DNA from: Bog-756 sp963777665
GTDB taxonomy: Bacteria > Actinomycetota > Acidimicrobiia > Acidimicrobiales > RAAP-2
Direction of reading: 5' to 3'
NCBI GenBank assembly: GCA_963777665.1
Contig: CAVZRJ010000003.1
Coordinates: forward strand, 248,001 to 312,000
DNA length: 64,000 nt
Shown here one piece after another: positions 1 through 8,681 of the stretch (within the stretch, counting starts at the first letter, position 1; each line of letters opens with the position of its first letter). Made by a program: the position numbers and the translations under genes. A model generated the notes under the pieces. It searched no databases, was not told the origin of the DNA, and was given only the letters and a program-made list of their open reading frames with translations.

Positions 1-95
1 CCGGGTGGGTCACCCCGCGGATCGGGGGCGTGGGCCCCATGACCCGGGCCATGTTGCTGCGCAATGCCGTGCGGGCAGCGGAGCGGGCGAAGTGA
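1..95 (+). CDS. folD: FolD (methylenetetrahydrofolate dehydrogenase/cyclohydrolase), C-terminal end
   Basis: The frame starting at base 3 reads 30 codons to TGA at 93-95 and carries the FolD C-terminal signature VTPRIGGVGPMTRAMLLRN. The enzyme interconverts 5,10-methylene-THF and 10-formyl-THF in the cytosol. The 5' part lies outside the window. The stop overlaps GTG at 92-94, the apparent original start of the next (damaged) cupin gene, so the two were translationally coupled. metF follows, so this is a one-carbon metabolism neighbourhood. Identification rests on about 30 residues, but the motif is very characteristic. Confidence 0.85.
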   Translation, partial: GWVTPRIGGVGPMTRAMLLRNAVRAAERAK

Positions 96-497
96 CCGAT
101 ACGGCGGACCGCTCTGCGGTCGAGCGCCCCCGGGGGAGCTAGACCGTCCTCGACGACGGCGCCCACCTTCAAGGTCAAGCGCATCGAGGTGTCGCCCGGA
201 CGGCGGTTGAGCTACCAACGCCACACCCGGCGCTCCGAACACTGGTTCATCGTCCATGGGACCGCCCTGGTGACCCTCGACGGCCAGCAGCGCGAGCCGG
301 CGGCCGGCACCTCGATCGACATCCCGGTGGGCGCCGAGCACCGGATCGAGAACGCGACCGCCAGCGGTGTGGTGTCGGTCGAGGTCCAATGCGGTGACTA
401 CTTCGGTGAGGACGACATCGTCCGCATCCACGACGACTACGGACGCGTCGACCCGCTCCTGATCGGGCCTCTGGGCGGTCGCGGCACCCGACGGTAG
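92..497 (+). pseudogene. Cupin (mannose-6-phosphate isomerase type II-like) with a disrupted 5' end
   Basis: The intact part, from GTG 189, encodes a cupin like the C-terminal domain of mannose-1-P guanylyltransferase/mannose-6-P isomerases: FKVKRIEV, SYQRHTRRSEHW, GTALVTLDG, a QCGDYFGEDDIVRIHDDYGR tail. Family members start further upstream with RPWGSYTVLDDAPTFKVKRIEV. That sequence can be traced here from GTG 92, but with a Trp-to-Arg codon (131), an amber TAG replacing the Tyr codon (140-142) and one extra base near 158. A downstream start at 189 would lose the first beta strands. It is either a decaying gene or a sequence with clustered errors. Confidence 0.7.
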
Positions 498-510
498 GCT
501 GGTAGGGGTT

Positions 511-1374
511 ATGACCCGTATCGCCGACCTCTTGGGCAAGGGCCGGACCTACTCGTTCGAGTTCTTCCCGCCGAAGAACGACCCCGAGCAGGCCACGCTG
601 GTCAGGACCCTGCGCGACCTCGAACCGCTGAGTCCCTCTTTCGTCTCGGTGACCTACCGCGGCGGGGCGGAATCCCGCAAGCGCACCTTCGATCTGGTGA
701 CCGGCATGCTGCGCACCACCACCCTCGTGCCGATGGCCCACCTCATCTGCGTCGCCCACACCCGACTCGAGCTCGCCGAGATCCTGGTCGCCTACCGCTC
801 TGCCGGAGTCGAGAACCTGATGGCCCTCGGAGGCGACCCTCCTGCCGAGCCGGCGGGAGGACCCGGTGAGCTCCGCTACGCCTGCGAGCTGGTCGAGCTC
901 GCCAGGGCCATCGGAGGCTTCTCGATCGGCGTGGCCGCGCAACCGGCCGGCCACCCCCTCTCGGCGGACATGACCACCGACCGCGACCTGCTGGCCGCCA
1001 AGCTTGCCGCTGCGGACTTCGCGGTGACCCAGTTCTTCTTCGAGGCCTCCGAGTACACCGCGCTCGTGGCCGACCTCGCCGCGCGGGGGGTGGACAAGCC
1101 GGTGCTGCCCGGCATCATGCCGGTCACGAGCCTGAGCTCGGTGCCCCGCATGGCCACCATGGGAGCGGCGGTGCCCGGATGGATGGTCGATCGCCTCGGT
1201 GCGGCCGACGCGCGCGGCGGGGCCGAGGCCGTCCGTCGCGAGGGGGTGGCCTGCGCCACCGAGCTCTGCGAACAGCTGCTCGAATCCGGCGTGCCCGGGC
1301 TCCACTTCTATACGTTGAACCGATCGAACGCGACCCGGGAGATCTACTCCGCCCTGGGGCTGAGCGCGCCCTGA
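511..1374 (+). CDS. metF: 5,10-methylenetetrahydrofolate reductase
   Basis: 287 aa, the usual size of bacterial MetF. It reduces 5,10-methylene-THF to 5-methyl-THF for methionine synthesis, using FAD. The N-terminal YSFEFFPPKND motif carries the catalytic Glu. Other family marks are VSVTYRGG, HLICVAHT, ENLMALGGDPP, VTQFFFEASEY, PGIMPVTS and a C-terminal GLHFYTLNRSNATREI. Start ATG 511 lies 14 bases after the cupin stop. With folD just upstream it supports a folate one-carbon cluster. No lesion seen. Confidence 0.95.
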   Translation: MTRIADLLGKGRTYSFEFFPPKNDPEQATLVRTLRDLEPLSPSFVSVTYRGGAESRKRTFDLVTGMLRTTTLVPMAHLICVAHTRLELAEILVAYRSAGVENLMALGGDPPAEPAGGPGELRYACELVELARAIGGFSIGVAAQPAGHPLSADMTTDRDLLAAKLAAADFAVTQFFFEASEYTALVADLAARGVDKPVLPGIMPVTSLSSVPRMATMGAAVPGWMVDRLGAADARGGAEAVRREGVACATELCEQLLESGVPGLHFYTLNRSNATREIYSALGLSAP

Positions 1375-1437
1375 TCCGGGCCCGCTCCGCCGTCCCCGGT
1401 TGGCGGCCGGGGCGGATGGTGCCGGTAGGCTGCGCCA

Positions 1438-2634
1438 ATGGCTGAACCGATCACAACGGGTCCCGACGGCAGGCTCCAGGTCTCCGACGAGCCGATCATC
1501 CCCTTCATCGAGGGCGACGGCACCGGCGTCGACATCTGGCCGGCGGCCAAGCTGGTCCTCGACGCGGCGGCTGCCCGGCACGGGAAGTCCGTCGCATGGA
1601 TGGAGGTCCTGGCCGGCCAGAAGGCCTTCGACGAGACCGGGAACTGGCTGCCCGACGAAACGGTGGAGGCGTTCCGCACCCACCTGATCGGCATCAAGGG
1701 GCCCCTCACCACACCGATCGGCGGTGGCATCCGCTCGCTCAACGTGGCCCTCCGCCAGATCCTCGACCTCTACGTCTGCCTCCGCCCGGTGCGCTGGTTC
1801 ACCGGGGTCCCCTCGCCGGTGCTCCACCCCGAGAAGGTGGACATGGTCATCTTCCGCGAAAACACCGAGGACATCTACGCCGGCCTCGAGGCCGAGGCCT
1901 ACTCCCCGGAGGCGGCCAAGCTCGCCGCCTTCCTCCACGACGAGATGGGCTGGGACATCCGCGAGGGTTCGGGCATCGGGATCAAGCCCATCTCCGAGAT
2001 GGGGTCCAAGCGCCTCGTCCGAGCCGCCATCGAGTACGCCCTCGGCCACGACCGAAAGAGCGTCACCCTCGTCCACAAGGGCAACATCCAGAAGTTCACG
2101 GAGGGTGCCTTCCGCAACTGGGGCTACGAGCTGGTCCGCGAGGAGTTCTCCGACGTGGCCGTGGGCTGGGACGACTGCGAAGGCAGGCCCGGCGACCGTC
2201 TGCTGGTCAAGGACACCATCGCCGACATCACCCTGCAGCAGGTGCTGACCAGGCCCGAGGACTTCGACGTCATCGCCACCACCAACCTCAACGGCGACTA
2301 CCTGTCCGACGCGCTGGCCGCCCAGGTCGGGGGCATCGGCATCGCCCCGGGTGGGAACGTCAACTACGTGAGCGGCCACGGCATCTTCGAGGCGACCCAT
2401 GGGACGGCCCCCAAGTACGCCGGTCAGGACAAGGTCAACCCCGGCTCCGTCCTGCTCTCCGGGGTGATGATGTACGAGCACCTGGGCTGGACGGAAGCCG
2501 CCGCCGACATCGTGCGGGCACTCGAGAAGACCATCGCCGACAAGGTGGTGACCTACGACTTCGCGCGCCTGATGGACGGCGCCACCGAGGTCAAGTGTTC
2601 GGAGTTCGCCGGGGCCATCGTCGACCGGCTCTGA
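1438..2634 (+). CDS. icd: NADP-dependent isocitrate dehydrogenase
   Basis: 398 aa, homodimeric Icd type. It converts isocitrate to 2-oxoglutarate and CO2 in the TCA cycle. Diagnostic segments are IPFIEGDGTGVDIW near residue 22, the substrate loop IRSLNVALRQ with the Ser that is phosphorylated in E. coli, DLYVCLRPVRWF, VIFRENTEDIYAG, VHKGNIQKFTEGAF, TTNLNGDYLSD and the cofactor loop ATHGTAPKYAGQDKVNPGS. mdh lies 1.1 kb downstream and sdh 17 kb away, but icd appears to be its own unit. Confidence 0.95.
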   Translation: MAEPITTGPDGRLQVSDEPIIPFIEGDGTGVDIWPAAKLVLDAAAARHGKSVAWMEVLAGQKAFDETGNWLPDETVEAFRTHLIGIKGPLTTPIGGGIRSLNVALRQILDLYVCLRPVRWFTGVPSPVLHPEKVDMVIFRENTEDIYAGLEAEAYSPEAAKLAAFLHDEMGWDIREGSGIGIKPISEMGSKRLVRAAIEYALGHDRKSVTLVHKGNIQKFTEGAFRNWGYELVREEFSDVAVGWDDCEGRPGDRLLVKDTIADITLQQVLTRPEDFDVIATTNLNGDYLSDALAAQVGGIGIAPGGNVNYVSGHGIFEATHGTAPKYAGQDKVNPGSVLLSGVMMYEHLGWTEAAADIVRALEKTIADKVVTYDFARLMDGATEVKCSEFAGAIVDRL

Positions 2635-2688
2635 GTCCCTCCGGACGGTCCCGCCCGGGCTGCCGATCCGGTTCCGCCTGCCCGCGGT

Positions 2689-3357
2689 CTATCCCGGCGG
2701 GCGGGTCCGGCCGTTGTGGTTGGCGAGGTCGGGCAACTCGAGCCCGGGGACCAGCCCGAGGCGCTGCGCCCGCCGGATCCGGCCGAGGCCCGGGAGGGTC
2801 ACGCCGCGGACCCCGAGCACCTGCACCCACGGCGGCAAAAAGGAGGCGCGGTAGCCGAACGCGAGGAGCTCCTCCGGGCGGGCCGCCTGGCAGAGCCGTG
2901 CCGCGAGGTTGGCCGGCCTCCCGATGTAGTCCTCGCCCTCCATGATCAGCGCCTGACCGTGTGCGAACCCACCGCGCAGGGCGAGGGTCGAACCGTCGTA
3001 GCGCCCGATGAGCTCGGCGGCCGTGGCCATGGTGGGACCGACCTCGACCCCGACGATCATCGCCCCGTCGCCGAGCCATTTGGCCACCATCACGCCACGC
3101 CGCACCGAGATGTCACGAGCGAGCGACCGGAACTGGGTCAGGGTGTCGATTGCCGCGTGCTCGCCGTGGGTCGCGATGAACGCGGTGAAACCGCAGAGAT
3201 CGACGAAGGCGAACGCACGGTCGACGAGTGCGATCGACTCGGCGATCTCCCGGGGTTCCTCGACCCCCCGGGTCCACGGGGCCGTCCCGACGGTGCCGGT
3301 ACCCGCACTGTCGGCGGGGGTGTCCATCTCGGTCAGCGCCGTGCGCTGGACCGTCAC
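2689..3357 (-). CDS. Class III adenylate/guanylate cyclase domain protein
   Basis: 222 aa from GTG 3357. The catalytic domain starts at AFAFVDLCGFTAFIATHGEHAAID (first metal Asp) and continues through KWLGDGAMIVG (second metal site) and GEDYIGRPANLAARLCQAA (the usual G.xxNxAARL motif), followed by a short tail. No membrane helix is visible, so it is probably cytosolic. Start GTG 3357 overlaps the stop of the upstream small gene as GTGA, which argues for coupling; an ATG at 3327 is the alternative. Substrate (ATP or GTP) is not settled. Confidence 0.75.
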   Translation of the reverse strand: MTVQRTALTEMDTPADSAGTGTVGTAPWTRGVEEPREIAESIALVDRAFAFVDLCGFTAFIATHGEHAAIDTLTQFRSLARDISVRRGVMVAKWLGDGAMIVGVEVGPTMATAAELIGRYDGSTLALRGGFAHGQALIMEGEDYIGRPANLAARLCQAARPEELLAFGYRASFLPPWVQVLGVRGVTLPGLGRIRRAQRLGLVPGLELPDLANHNGRTRPPG

Positions 3358-3629
3358 GAGCGCGGCGCCGGGATGGGGTGCCAGTCGAGCAGGCTCACCC
3401 CGTGCTCGACGCACGCCTCCACGGTGTACCGCTGATCCTTCCCGGTGATCAACCTGCCCCGTACCCGAACCGGTCGTGGGCACCGCTGCATGGATCCGCT
3501 CGCGTCACCGTCGACCAGACGGAAGCACTGTCCCGGCAGCACAGCGATGGCCTGAGCGAGGAGCGTCATCGACAAGTATGCCGGGACCAACCGCACGACG
3601 GGTCCATCCCGGGCACTCGTGACGAACAA
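3354..3629 (-). CDS. Small conserved-looking hypothetical protein coupled to the cyclase
   Basis: 91 aa from 3629, or 71 aa from ATG 3569, the more natural start. The mature part, with MQRCPRPVRVRGRLITGKDQ and VEACVEHGVSLLDW, has a Cys-Pro-x-Pro-Val element and a later Cys/His pair, as in small actinobacterial proteins of unknown function. The stop overlaps the GTG start of the cyclase by 4 bases, so it is the first gene of a two-gene operon transcribed away from mdh. No function is assigned. Confidence 0.45.
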   Translation of the reverse strand: MFVTSARDGPVVRLVPAYLSMTLLAQAIAVLPGQCFRLVDGDASGSMQRCPRPVRVRGRLITGKDQRYTVEACVEHGVSLLDWHPIPAPRS

Positions 3630-3754
3630 TTCATCGCGGTGACAGCATTCTGTGACCGCGAGTTCACCCTGGCACCGACGACGGGTCGCACCGGCGACGG
3701 GTCGGTCGCCAGACGGGTTCGCCCGGTCTGGGACGGCGGATTAGCCTGCGCTCC

Positions 3755-4747
3755 ATGGCCGCAATCTCCCCCATCCAGGTCACGATCACCGGCGCCGCCG
3801 GACAGATCGGCTACGCCCTCCTGTTCCGGATCGCATCGGGCCAGCTCCTCGGTCCGGACCAGCCGGTCGTGCTGCGCCTGCTCGAGATCGAGTCGGGCAT
3901 GAAGGCGCTCGAGGGCGTGGTCATGGAGATCGACGACTGCGCGTTTCCCCTGGTCAGCGATATCGTGACGACCACCGATCTGGACACGGCCTTCGCCGGG
4001 GCGTCGTGGGCCCTCCTGGTCGGTTCGATCCCCCGCAAGGCGGGCATGGAGCGGGGCGACCTGCTGACCGTCAACGGTGGCATCTTCGGTCCGCAGGGTC
4101 GGGCCATCGCCAACAACGCTGCCACCGACATCCGGGTGCTGGTGGTCGGGAACCCCTGCAACACCAACTGCCTCATCGCCCGCTCGAACGCCCCCGAGGT
4201 GCCGAGCGACCGCTGGTTCGCCATGACCCGCCTCGACGAGAACCGGGCCAAGAGCCAGCTGGCGGCCAAGGCCGGGGTCCCGGTCGCGTCGGTCTCCAAC
4301 CTCGCGATCTGGGGCAACCACTCGGCGACCCAGTTTCCGGACTACGCCAACGCCCGGATCGGGGGGAAGCCGGCCGCCGACGTCATCGACGACACCCCCT
4401 GGTTGCAGGGCGACTTCCTCACCACGGTCCAGAAGCGCGGAGCAGCCATCATCGAGGCCAGAGGACTCTCGTCGGCGGCGTCGGCGGCCAACGCGGCGAT
4501 CGACTCCGTGCGGAGCATCCGGACTGCCACCGAGGGTGACGACTGCACCTCATTGGCCGTCGTCTCCAGCGGCGAGTACGGGGTGCCGGCCGGCCTCCAG
4601 TTCGGGTTCCCGGTGCGGACCAACGGCGCAGGCGGGTGGACGGTGGTCGAGGGGCTGCACCACGACGAGTTCGCCACGGAGCGGATCCGGATCACGACCG
4701 AGGAGCTCGAATCCGAGCGGGCCGACGTGGCCGACCTCCTGCCCTGA
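3755..4747 (+). CDS. mdh: Malate dehydrogenase
   Basis: 330 aa, the longer bacterial/cytosolic-type MDH. It oxidises malate to oxaloacetate with NAD. The Rossmann motif ITGAAGQIGYALLFRIASG is at residues 11-28, followed by LEIESGMKALEGVVMEIDDCAF, SIPRKAGMERGDLL (substrate Arg), NPCNTNCLIA, MTRLDENRAKSQLA and the catalytic-His segment IWGNHSATQFPD. It is divergent from the cyclase pair, with the promoter presumably in 3630-3754. Complete. Confidence 0.95.
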   Translation: MAAISPIQVTITGAAGQIGYALLFRIASGQLLGPDQPVVLRLLEIESGMKALEGVVMEIDDCAFPLVSDIVTTTDLDTAFAGASWALLVGSIPRKAGMERGDLLTVNGGIFGPQGRAIANNAATDIRVLVVGNPCNTNCLIARSNAPEVPSDRWFAMTRLDENRAKSQLAAKAGVPVASVSNLAIWGNHSATQFPDYANARIGGKPAADVIDDTPWLQGDFLTTVQKRGAAIIEARGLSSAASAANAAIDSVRSIRTATEGDDCTSLAVVSSGEYGVPAGLQFGFPVRTNGAGGWTVVEGLHHDEFATERIRITTEELESERADVADLLP

Positions 4748-4796
4748 CCGCGATCCGGCCCCGGCGGTAAGTGCCCAAGCACCGTAGGGTGTCGGC

Positions 4797-5258
4797 ATGC
4801 ACGACTCGGTGACCTTGCACATGGACGCATCCCCGATGGCCGTCTGGGACCTGGTGAGCGACGTGACCCGCATCGGGCGCTACAGCCCGGAGACCTTCGA
4901 GGCGGAGTGGCTGGAGGGTGCAACGGGTCCGGCGGTCGGGGCGAAGTTCCGCGGCCACGTGAAGCGCAACGGCAAGGGCCCGGTCTACTGGACGACCTGC
5001 ACGGTCAGCGCGTGCGAGCCGGGGCGTGAGTTCGCCTTCGGGGTCGGGAAGGAGGAGCGGCCCCTCAACGTCTGGAGCTACCGCATGGAGCCGTCAGGTG
5101 AGGGATCGGAGGTGACCGAGTCGTTCCAGCTGGCCCCGACCGTCGGGCTGCGCCTCTACTGGTCCCTCTTCGGCTGGTCCCGGGGGAAGACCAACCGCAA
5201 CGGCATGCGCACCACCCTCGAGCGGATCAAGGCCGAGGTGGAGCAGGTCGCTCCGTAG
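4797..5258 (+). CDS. SRPBCC-fold protein (polyketide cyclase/dehydrase-like)
   Basis: 153 aa. It begins DSVTLHMDASPMAVWDLVSDVTRIGRYSPETFEAEW, the classic first strand and helix of the START/SRPBCC superfamily. The rest alternates strands (GAKFRGHVKRNG, TTCTVSACEPGREFAFGVG, YRMEPSGEGSEVTESFQL) and ends with a long helix (GMRTTLERIKAEVEQVA). Such proteins bind a hydrophobic ligand in a central cavity; the ligand is unknown. A second SRPBCC gene follows. Confidence 0.8.
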   Translation: MHDSVTLHMDASPMAVWDLVSDVTRIGRYSPETFEAEWLEGATGPAVGAKFRGHVKRNGKGPVYWTTCTVSACEPGREFAFGVGKEERPLNVWSYRMEPSGEGSEVTESFQLAPTVGLRLYWSLFGWSRGKTNRNGMRTTLERIKAEVEQVAP

Positions 5259-5379
5259 GAACACCGGCGGACGGCCACCCCGGTCGCCCCACCACGGCGT
5301 CACGCCGGGTCAGCCAGATCCGGTCGTGCCGGTCGGTGGCCGGGTCGCAGTGCAGCGGAACAGATGGGAGGATGTGCCA

Positions 5380-5862
5380 GTGGCAACCGAGCGGATCGAA
5401 GTCGAGCGGACGATCGCCGCCGAGCCGTCGACGATCTTCGAGGTCCTCCGCGACCCGCAGGGTCACGTCACCATCGACAGCTCGGGCATGCTCATGGACG
5501 CCACCGGCGACCCGGTGGCCGCAGTCGGTGACACGTTCGTCGTGCACATGGACCGGGAGGCACTCAACGACTACCCGATGGGTCGCTACGACGTCACGGT
5601 GACCATCACCCGGTTCGAGCCCGACCGGGCGATCGCCTGGACCATCCTCGGTCAGATCCGCCCGCAGATCGGTCACGAGTACGGCTACACCCTCACGCCG
5701 GTCGACGGGGGCACGCTGGTCACCTCCTACTACGACTGGTCGCACATCGACCCGGCCTATCGCGACGCCGGGATCTTCCCGGTGATCTCCGAGTCGGCAC
5801 TCCGCGCGACCCTCGGGATCCTCGCCCGGACGCTCCAGCGGAGCGCCGGCGGCGCAGCCTGA
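5380..5862 (+). CDS. SRPBCC-fold protein
   Basis: 160 aa from GTG 5380, chosen because GGGAGGA at 5366-5372 is seven bases upstream; GTG 5374 and a more distant ATG at 5326 are possible. The domain begins IEVERTIAAEPSTIFEVLRDPQGHVTID and contains AVGDTFVVHMDRE, YDVTVTITRFEPDRAIAWTI, YTLTPVDGGTLVTSYYDWS and a C-terminal helix. The fold is a ligand-binding helix-grip. It probably forms a unit with the preceding SRPBCC gene. Substrate unknown. Confidence 0.8.
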   Translation: MATERIEVERTIAAEPSTIFEVLRDPQGHVTIDSSGMLMDATGDPVAAVGDTFVVHMDREALNDYPMGRYDVTVTITRFEPDRAIAWTILGQIRPQIGHEYGYTLTPVDGGTLVTSYYDWSHIDPAYRDAGIFPVISESALRATLGILARTLQRSAGGAA

Positions 5863-5901
5863 AGGTTTTGGCCGTGAAGTCCGTAACAGGGGGGATGCAC
5901 C

Positions 5902-7362
5902 ATGTCGCGCGGTAGACGGCACGATCGGAGGGCTCGGATATCTGGCGGAATGCTCGTCGTCCTGATACTGAGCCTTTCCAGCTGCAGCACGGCTTCGCCT
6001 CCCCAGGCTGCGACTGTGAACTATCAGGCGGCAGCGACCTTGACCGGCCCGGTGACCGCAGGGAACATCAGTGAGCCACTCTCTGCCCTGCCGACTGATC
6101 TGGCCGCGTACAACTATGTGGAACAGGAGTTCTTTGCGTCCGGTTCGGCGATGGCCTTCAAGGCTCCCGCCATGCCGAGCAACGGCAGGTGGGCCGTCAC
6201 ACCCACGACGACCGCCGCGTACAAGACCCGGATCATCGTCCGCCGACCGGCGGATCCCGCGAGCTTCAATGGCACGGTGGTCGTCGAATGGATGAACGAG
6301 TCGGCAGGGGAGTCTGCCCCCGACTGGGACCTGCTCAATCCGCTGCTCAAGAGAGACGGCTATGCGTATGTGGCAATTGCGGCGCAATCGCTCGGCGTCG
6401 ACGGAGGAACGTCGATTCTGAGTACCGCTTCCTCTTCAGCGCACATCGCCGGGCTCGTCACCCAACAGCCGGCCCGCTACGGTTCGCTGCACCAGCCTGG
6501 GGATCAGTATGCGTTGGACATTTTCGCCCAGATAGGCGAGTCGCTTCGTGTGCCGAACAGGGCACTCGGGCCACTGCATCCGAAGCGCCTCATTGCGGTT
6601 GGGGAATCGCAGTCGGCGTTCTACATGACGACATTCGCCGACGCTCTACAGCCCCAGACCAACATCTTCAGTGGGATCTTCATCCACAGTCGGGGGTCCG
6701 GGGCAGCTTCACTCAACGGCACATCGATCACCTCGGCGAGTCAGGTGCCCAAGAATCTGCGAATCCGAACCGATCTGAAGATCCCGACCTTCCTGTTCGA
6801 GACCCAGACCGATCTGATCGGGTTGGGTTACGCCGCTGCTCAACAGCCCAACACCAACAGGATCCGGACCTGGGAGGTCGCCGGGACATCGCACGCCGAT
6901 GCCTACCTCGTGGGTTCAGCTGCGAGTGCACTCGGCTGTACCAGTTGGATCAATACCGGTCCCCAGCACGAGGTGGTCCAAGGAGCCTTTGCCGCATTGG
7001 AGAGGTGGGTCGTGGACGGGACGGAGCCCGCAACTCCAGGACCCTTCCGTTTGACCAGCGAAGATCCACCGGCCTTGGCACTGGACACGAACGGCAACGT
7101 CATCGGTGGGGTGAGGACGCCGGCGGTCGACGTACCGGTATCCACTCTCAGCGGAGCGGCCCCGGCTGGCGCAAGCTTGATCTGTTCCTTGTTCGGATCG
7201 ACGGCGCCCTTTGCTTCGAGCAAGCTGGTGAGCCTTTACGGATCCCCGGCCAACTACCTGAAGGTGTACACATCCAGCCTGGACCGAGCAATCGCCAGCG
7301 GATTCATCCTCCAAGCAGACCGGGCTGAACTGCTGAACACCGCGCAACAGGTCCAGTTCTGA
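5902..7362 (+). CDS. Secreted lipoprotein-like alpha/beta hydrolase (Abhydrolase_10-like)
   Basis: 486 aa. Basic N-terminus, hydrophobic stretch GGMLVVLILSLSS and a lipobox-like LSSC at about residues 25-28 predict export and lipid anchoring. The body matches the large actinobacterial alpha/beta-hydrolase domain proteins: NGTVVVEWMNESAGESAPDW, YAYVAIAAQSLGV, nucleophile elbow AVGESQSAFYMTTF, and a late GTSHADAYLV that may supply the catalytic His. The substrate, probably an ester, is unknown. GC content is lower than in the neighbouring metabolic genes, and it begins the accessory-looking stretch. Confidence 0.75.
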   Translation: MSRGRRHDRRARISGGMLVVLILSLSSCSTASPPQAATVNYQAAATLTGPVTAGNISEPLSALPTDLAAYNYVEQEFFASGSAMAFKAPAMPSNGRWAVTPTTTAAYKTRIIVRRPADPASFNGTVVVEWMNESAGESAPDWDLLNPLLKRDGYAYVAIAAQSLGVDGGTSILSTASSSAHIAGLVTQQPARYGSLHQPGDQYALDIFAQIGESLRVPNRALGPLHPKRLIAVGESQSAFYMTTFADALQPQTNIFSGIFIHSRGSGAASLNGTSITSASQVPKNLRIRTDLKIPTFLFETQTDLIGLGYAAAQQPNTNRIRTWEVAGTSHADAYLVGSAASALGCTSWINTGPQHEVVQGAFAALERWVVDGTEPATPGPFRLTSEDPPALALDTNGNVIGGVRTPAVDVPVSTLSGAAPAGASLICSLFGSTAPFASSKLVSLYGSPANYLKVYTSSLDRAIASGFILQADRAELLNTAQQVQF

Positions 7363-7406
7363 TCGATCCTGGCACTGATGTCGCCCTCTACCCGATTGCG
7401 ATCTTC

Positions 7407-8681
7407 CTAGTGATGTTCCGGCATGGTCCAGTGCGCACCACCATCCGACGTTCGATAGAGAGTGTCGTTGGGAGACAGGATGGCCCACCCTTGCTGAGCA
7501 TCTGTGAATGTCAGCTGCATGACCCCCCCATTTGCGGGCAGGCCCTGAGGTGCCCAGGTTGCGCCACCGTTGGTTGACTCGATCAGGGCGCCGTTGTCGA
7601 GGGCGATCAAGAGGCGGCCAGAGCCAACCGACGTCAACTGCGTGACGATGCCCGACACGGGAAGACGGCCAACCCCCGGTTCGGCGTCAGCGTTCGATGT
7701 GGCAACGAGCGCCCAAGTACCGCCGGCATCGACGGAGTGATACAACTCCTTCGTCTGAGTATCGGTTGGCGTGCCCGCGCTGCAGAGTGCCCAGACGTTA
7801 TCCATGCTCGATGCGGCCAGATGTTGGAGTTGGGCGCAGAGACTCGGTAGCAGATGGCTGACCCACGACCCGCCACCGTTCTCGGTGACAGAGAGCGTTC
7901 CGTCGGTGGCCTGAGCGGCCAGAAATGCGACCGCCTCAGACGTACGCAAGAGTTGAAGGTATGGGTATTGCAGGGTCGGAGCCCCGTGCATGACGCGCCA
8001 CGGTCCGCCATTGGTAGGGGACGAGTAGACGGTGGAGCCGCACCCAGGGATTCCTGGTGGACACGGTCGGCTCAGGGCCCACGTCTTGTTGCCAACAATC
8101 GAGAGATCCGAAACCAGGCCCGGCGGGCCGTTTTCTTCGAACGTCTTGCCACCATTGTGAGTGACAAATGTCTTCGAGCCGTAGATCCATCCGTCCTTGC
8201 CGTTGGTGGCAAAATTGATGAAGGGGTAAGAGGCGCGGCTGTCCGGATATGTCACCTGGAGTGGGTGACCAACGGGTGTCCACGTCCGACCACCGTCGCC
8301 GGTGTTCACGATCGTCAGGGAGCATGTCGTATTGGTGGTTGGAGACAGGGAGCAGTCTTGCTCCATACCGATACCTTGTTTCGTATTGGCGAAGTACACG
8401 TCGGTGAGCCCATTTGAGGGTCCAGAGAGTTCGACGTTTTGAGCCGTGGAAGTAATCCGCAGATAGCGAACCGGGTTGGCAAGATTGCCACCCGGAGCAC
8501 TGAGCACCAGCCCGATCGTGGCCGATACCGCGGCGAGCAGAACTAGGCCTATCGACATCGCTCTCCGTACACGGCGTTGACGCGCCCCTCGTGCCTTTAC
8601 TCTTGCAAGACCAGTCGAACTATCGGGCGCGTACGAGCGAGCCACCACTTCGAGCAGTTGTGCGATGTTGTCTTCAGTCAC
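7407..8681 (-). CDS. Membrane-anchored BNR/sialidase-like beta-propeller protein paired with an ECF sigma factor
   Basis: 424 aa from GTG 8681, which overlaps the end of the sigma-factor gene. Residues about 1-40 are cytosolic and basic (ARVKARGARQRRVRRA), followed by one transmembrane helix (MSIGLVLLAAVSATIGLVLSA). The extracytoplasmic part has repeated Asp-box/BNR-like units: GDGGRTWTPVG, HNGGKTFEENG, ENGGGSWVSHL, DAGGTWALVATS, NGGATWAPQG, DGGAHWTM. Topology and position suggest a sensor or anti-sigma partner, but no recognised anti-sigma domain is visible. Confidence 0.65.
   Translation of the reverse strand: MTEDNIAQLLEVVARSYAPDSSTGLARVKARGARQRRVRRAMSIGLVLLAAVSATIGLVLSAPGGNLANPVRYLRITSTAQNVELSGPSNGLTDVYFANTKQGIGMEQDCSLSPTTNTTCSLTIVNTGDGGRTWTPVGHPLQVTYPDSRASYPFINFATNGKDGWIYGSKTFVTHNGGKTFEENGPPGLVSDLSIVGNKTWALSRPCPPGIPGCGSTVYSSPTNGGPWRVMHGAPTLQYPYLQLLRTSEAVAFLAAQATDGTLSVTENGGGSWVSHLLPSLCAQLQHLAASSMDNVWALCSAGTPTDTQTKELYHSVDAGGTWALVATSNADAEPGVGRLPVSGIVTQLTSVGSGRLLIALDNGALIESTNGGATWAPQGLPANGGVMQLTFTDAQQGWAILSPNDTLYRTSDGGAHWTMPEHH

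Noticed and set aside
247..2481. Very long minus-strand open frame across the metF-icd region
   Set aside because: It is antisense to metF and icd, whose motifs are unambiguous; long antisense frames are expected at this GC content.
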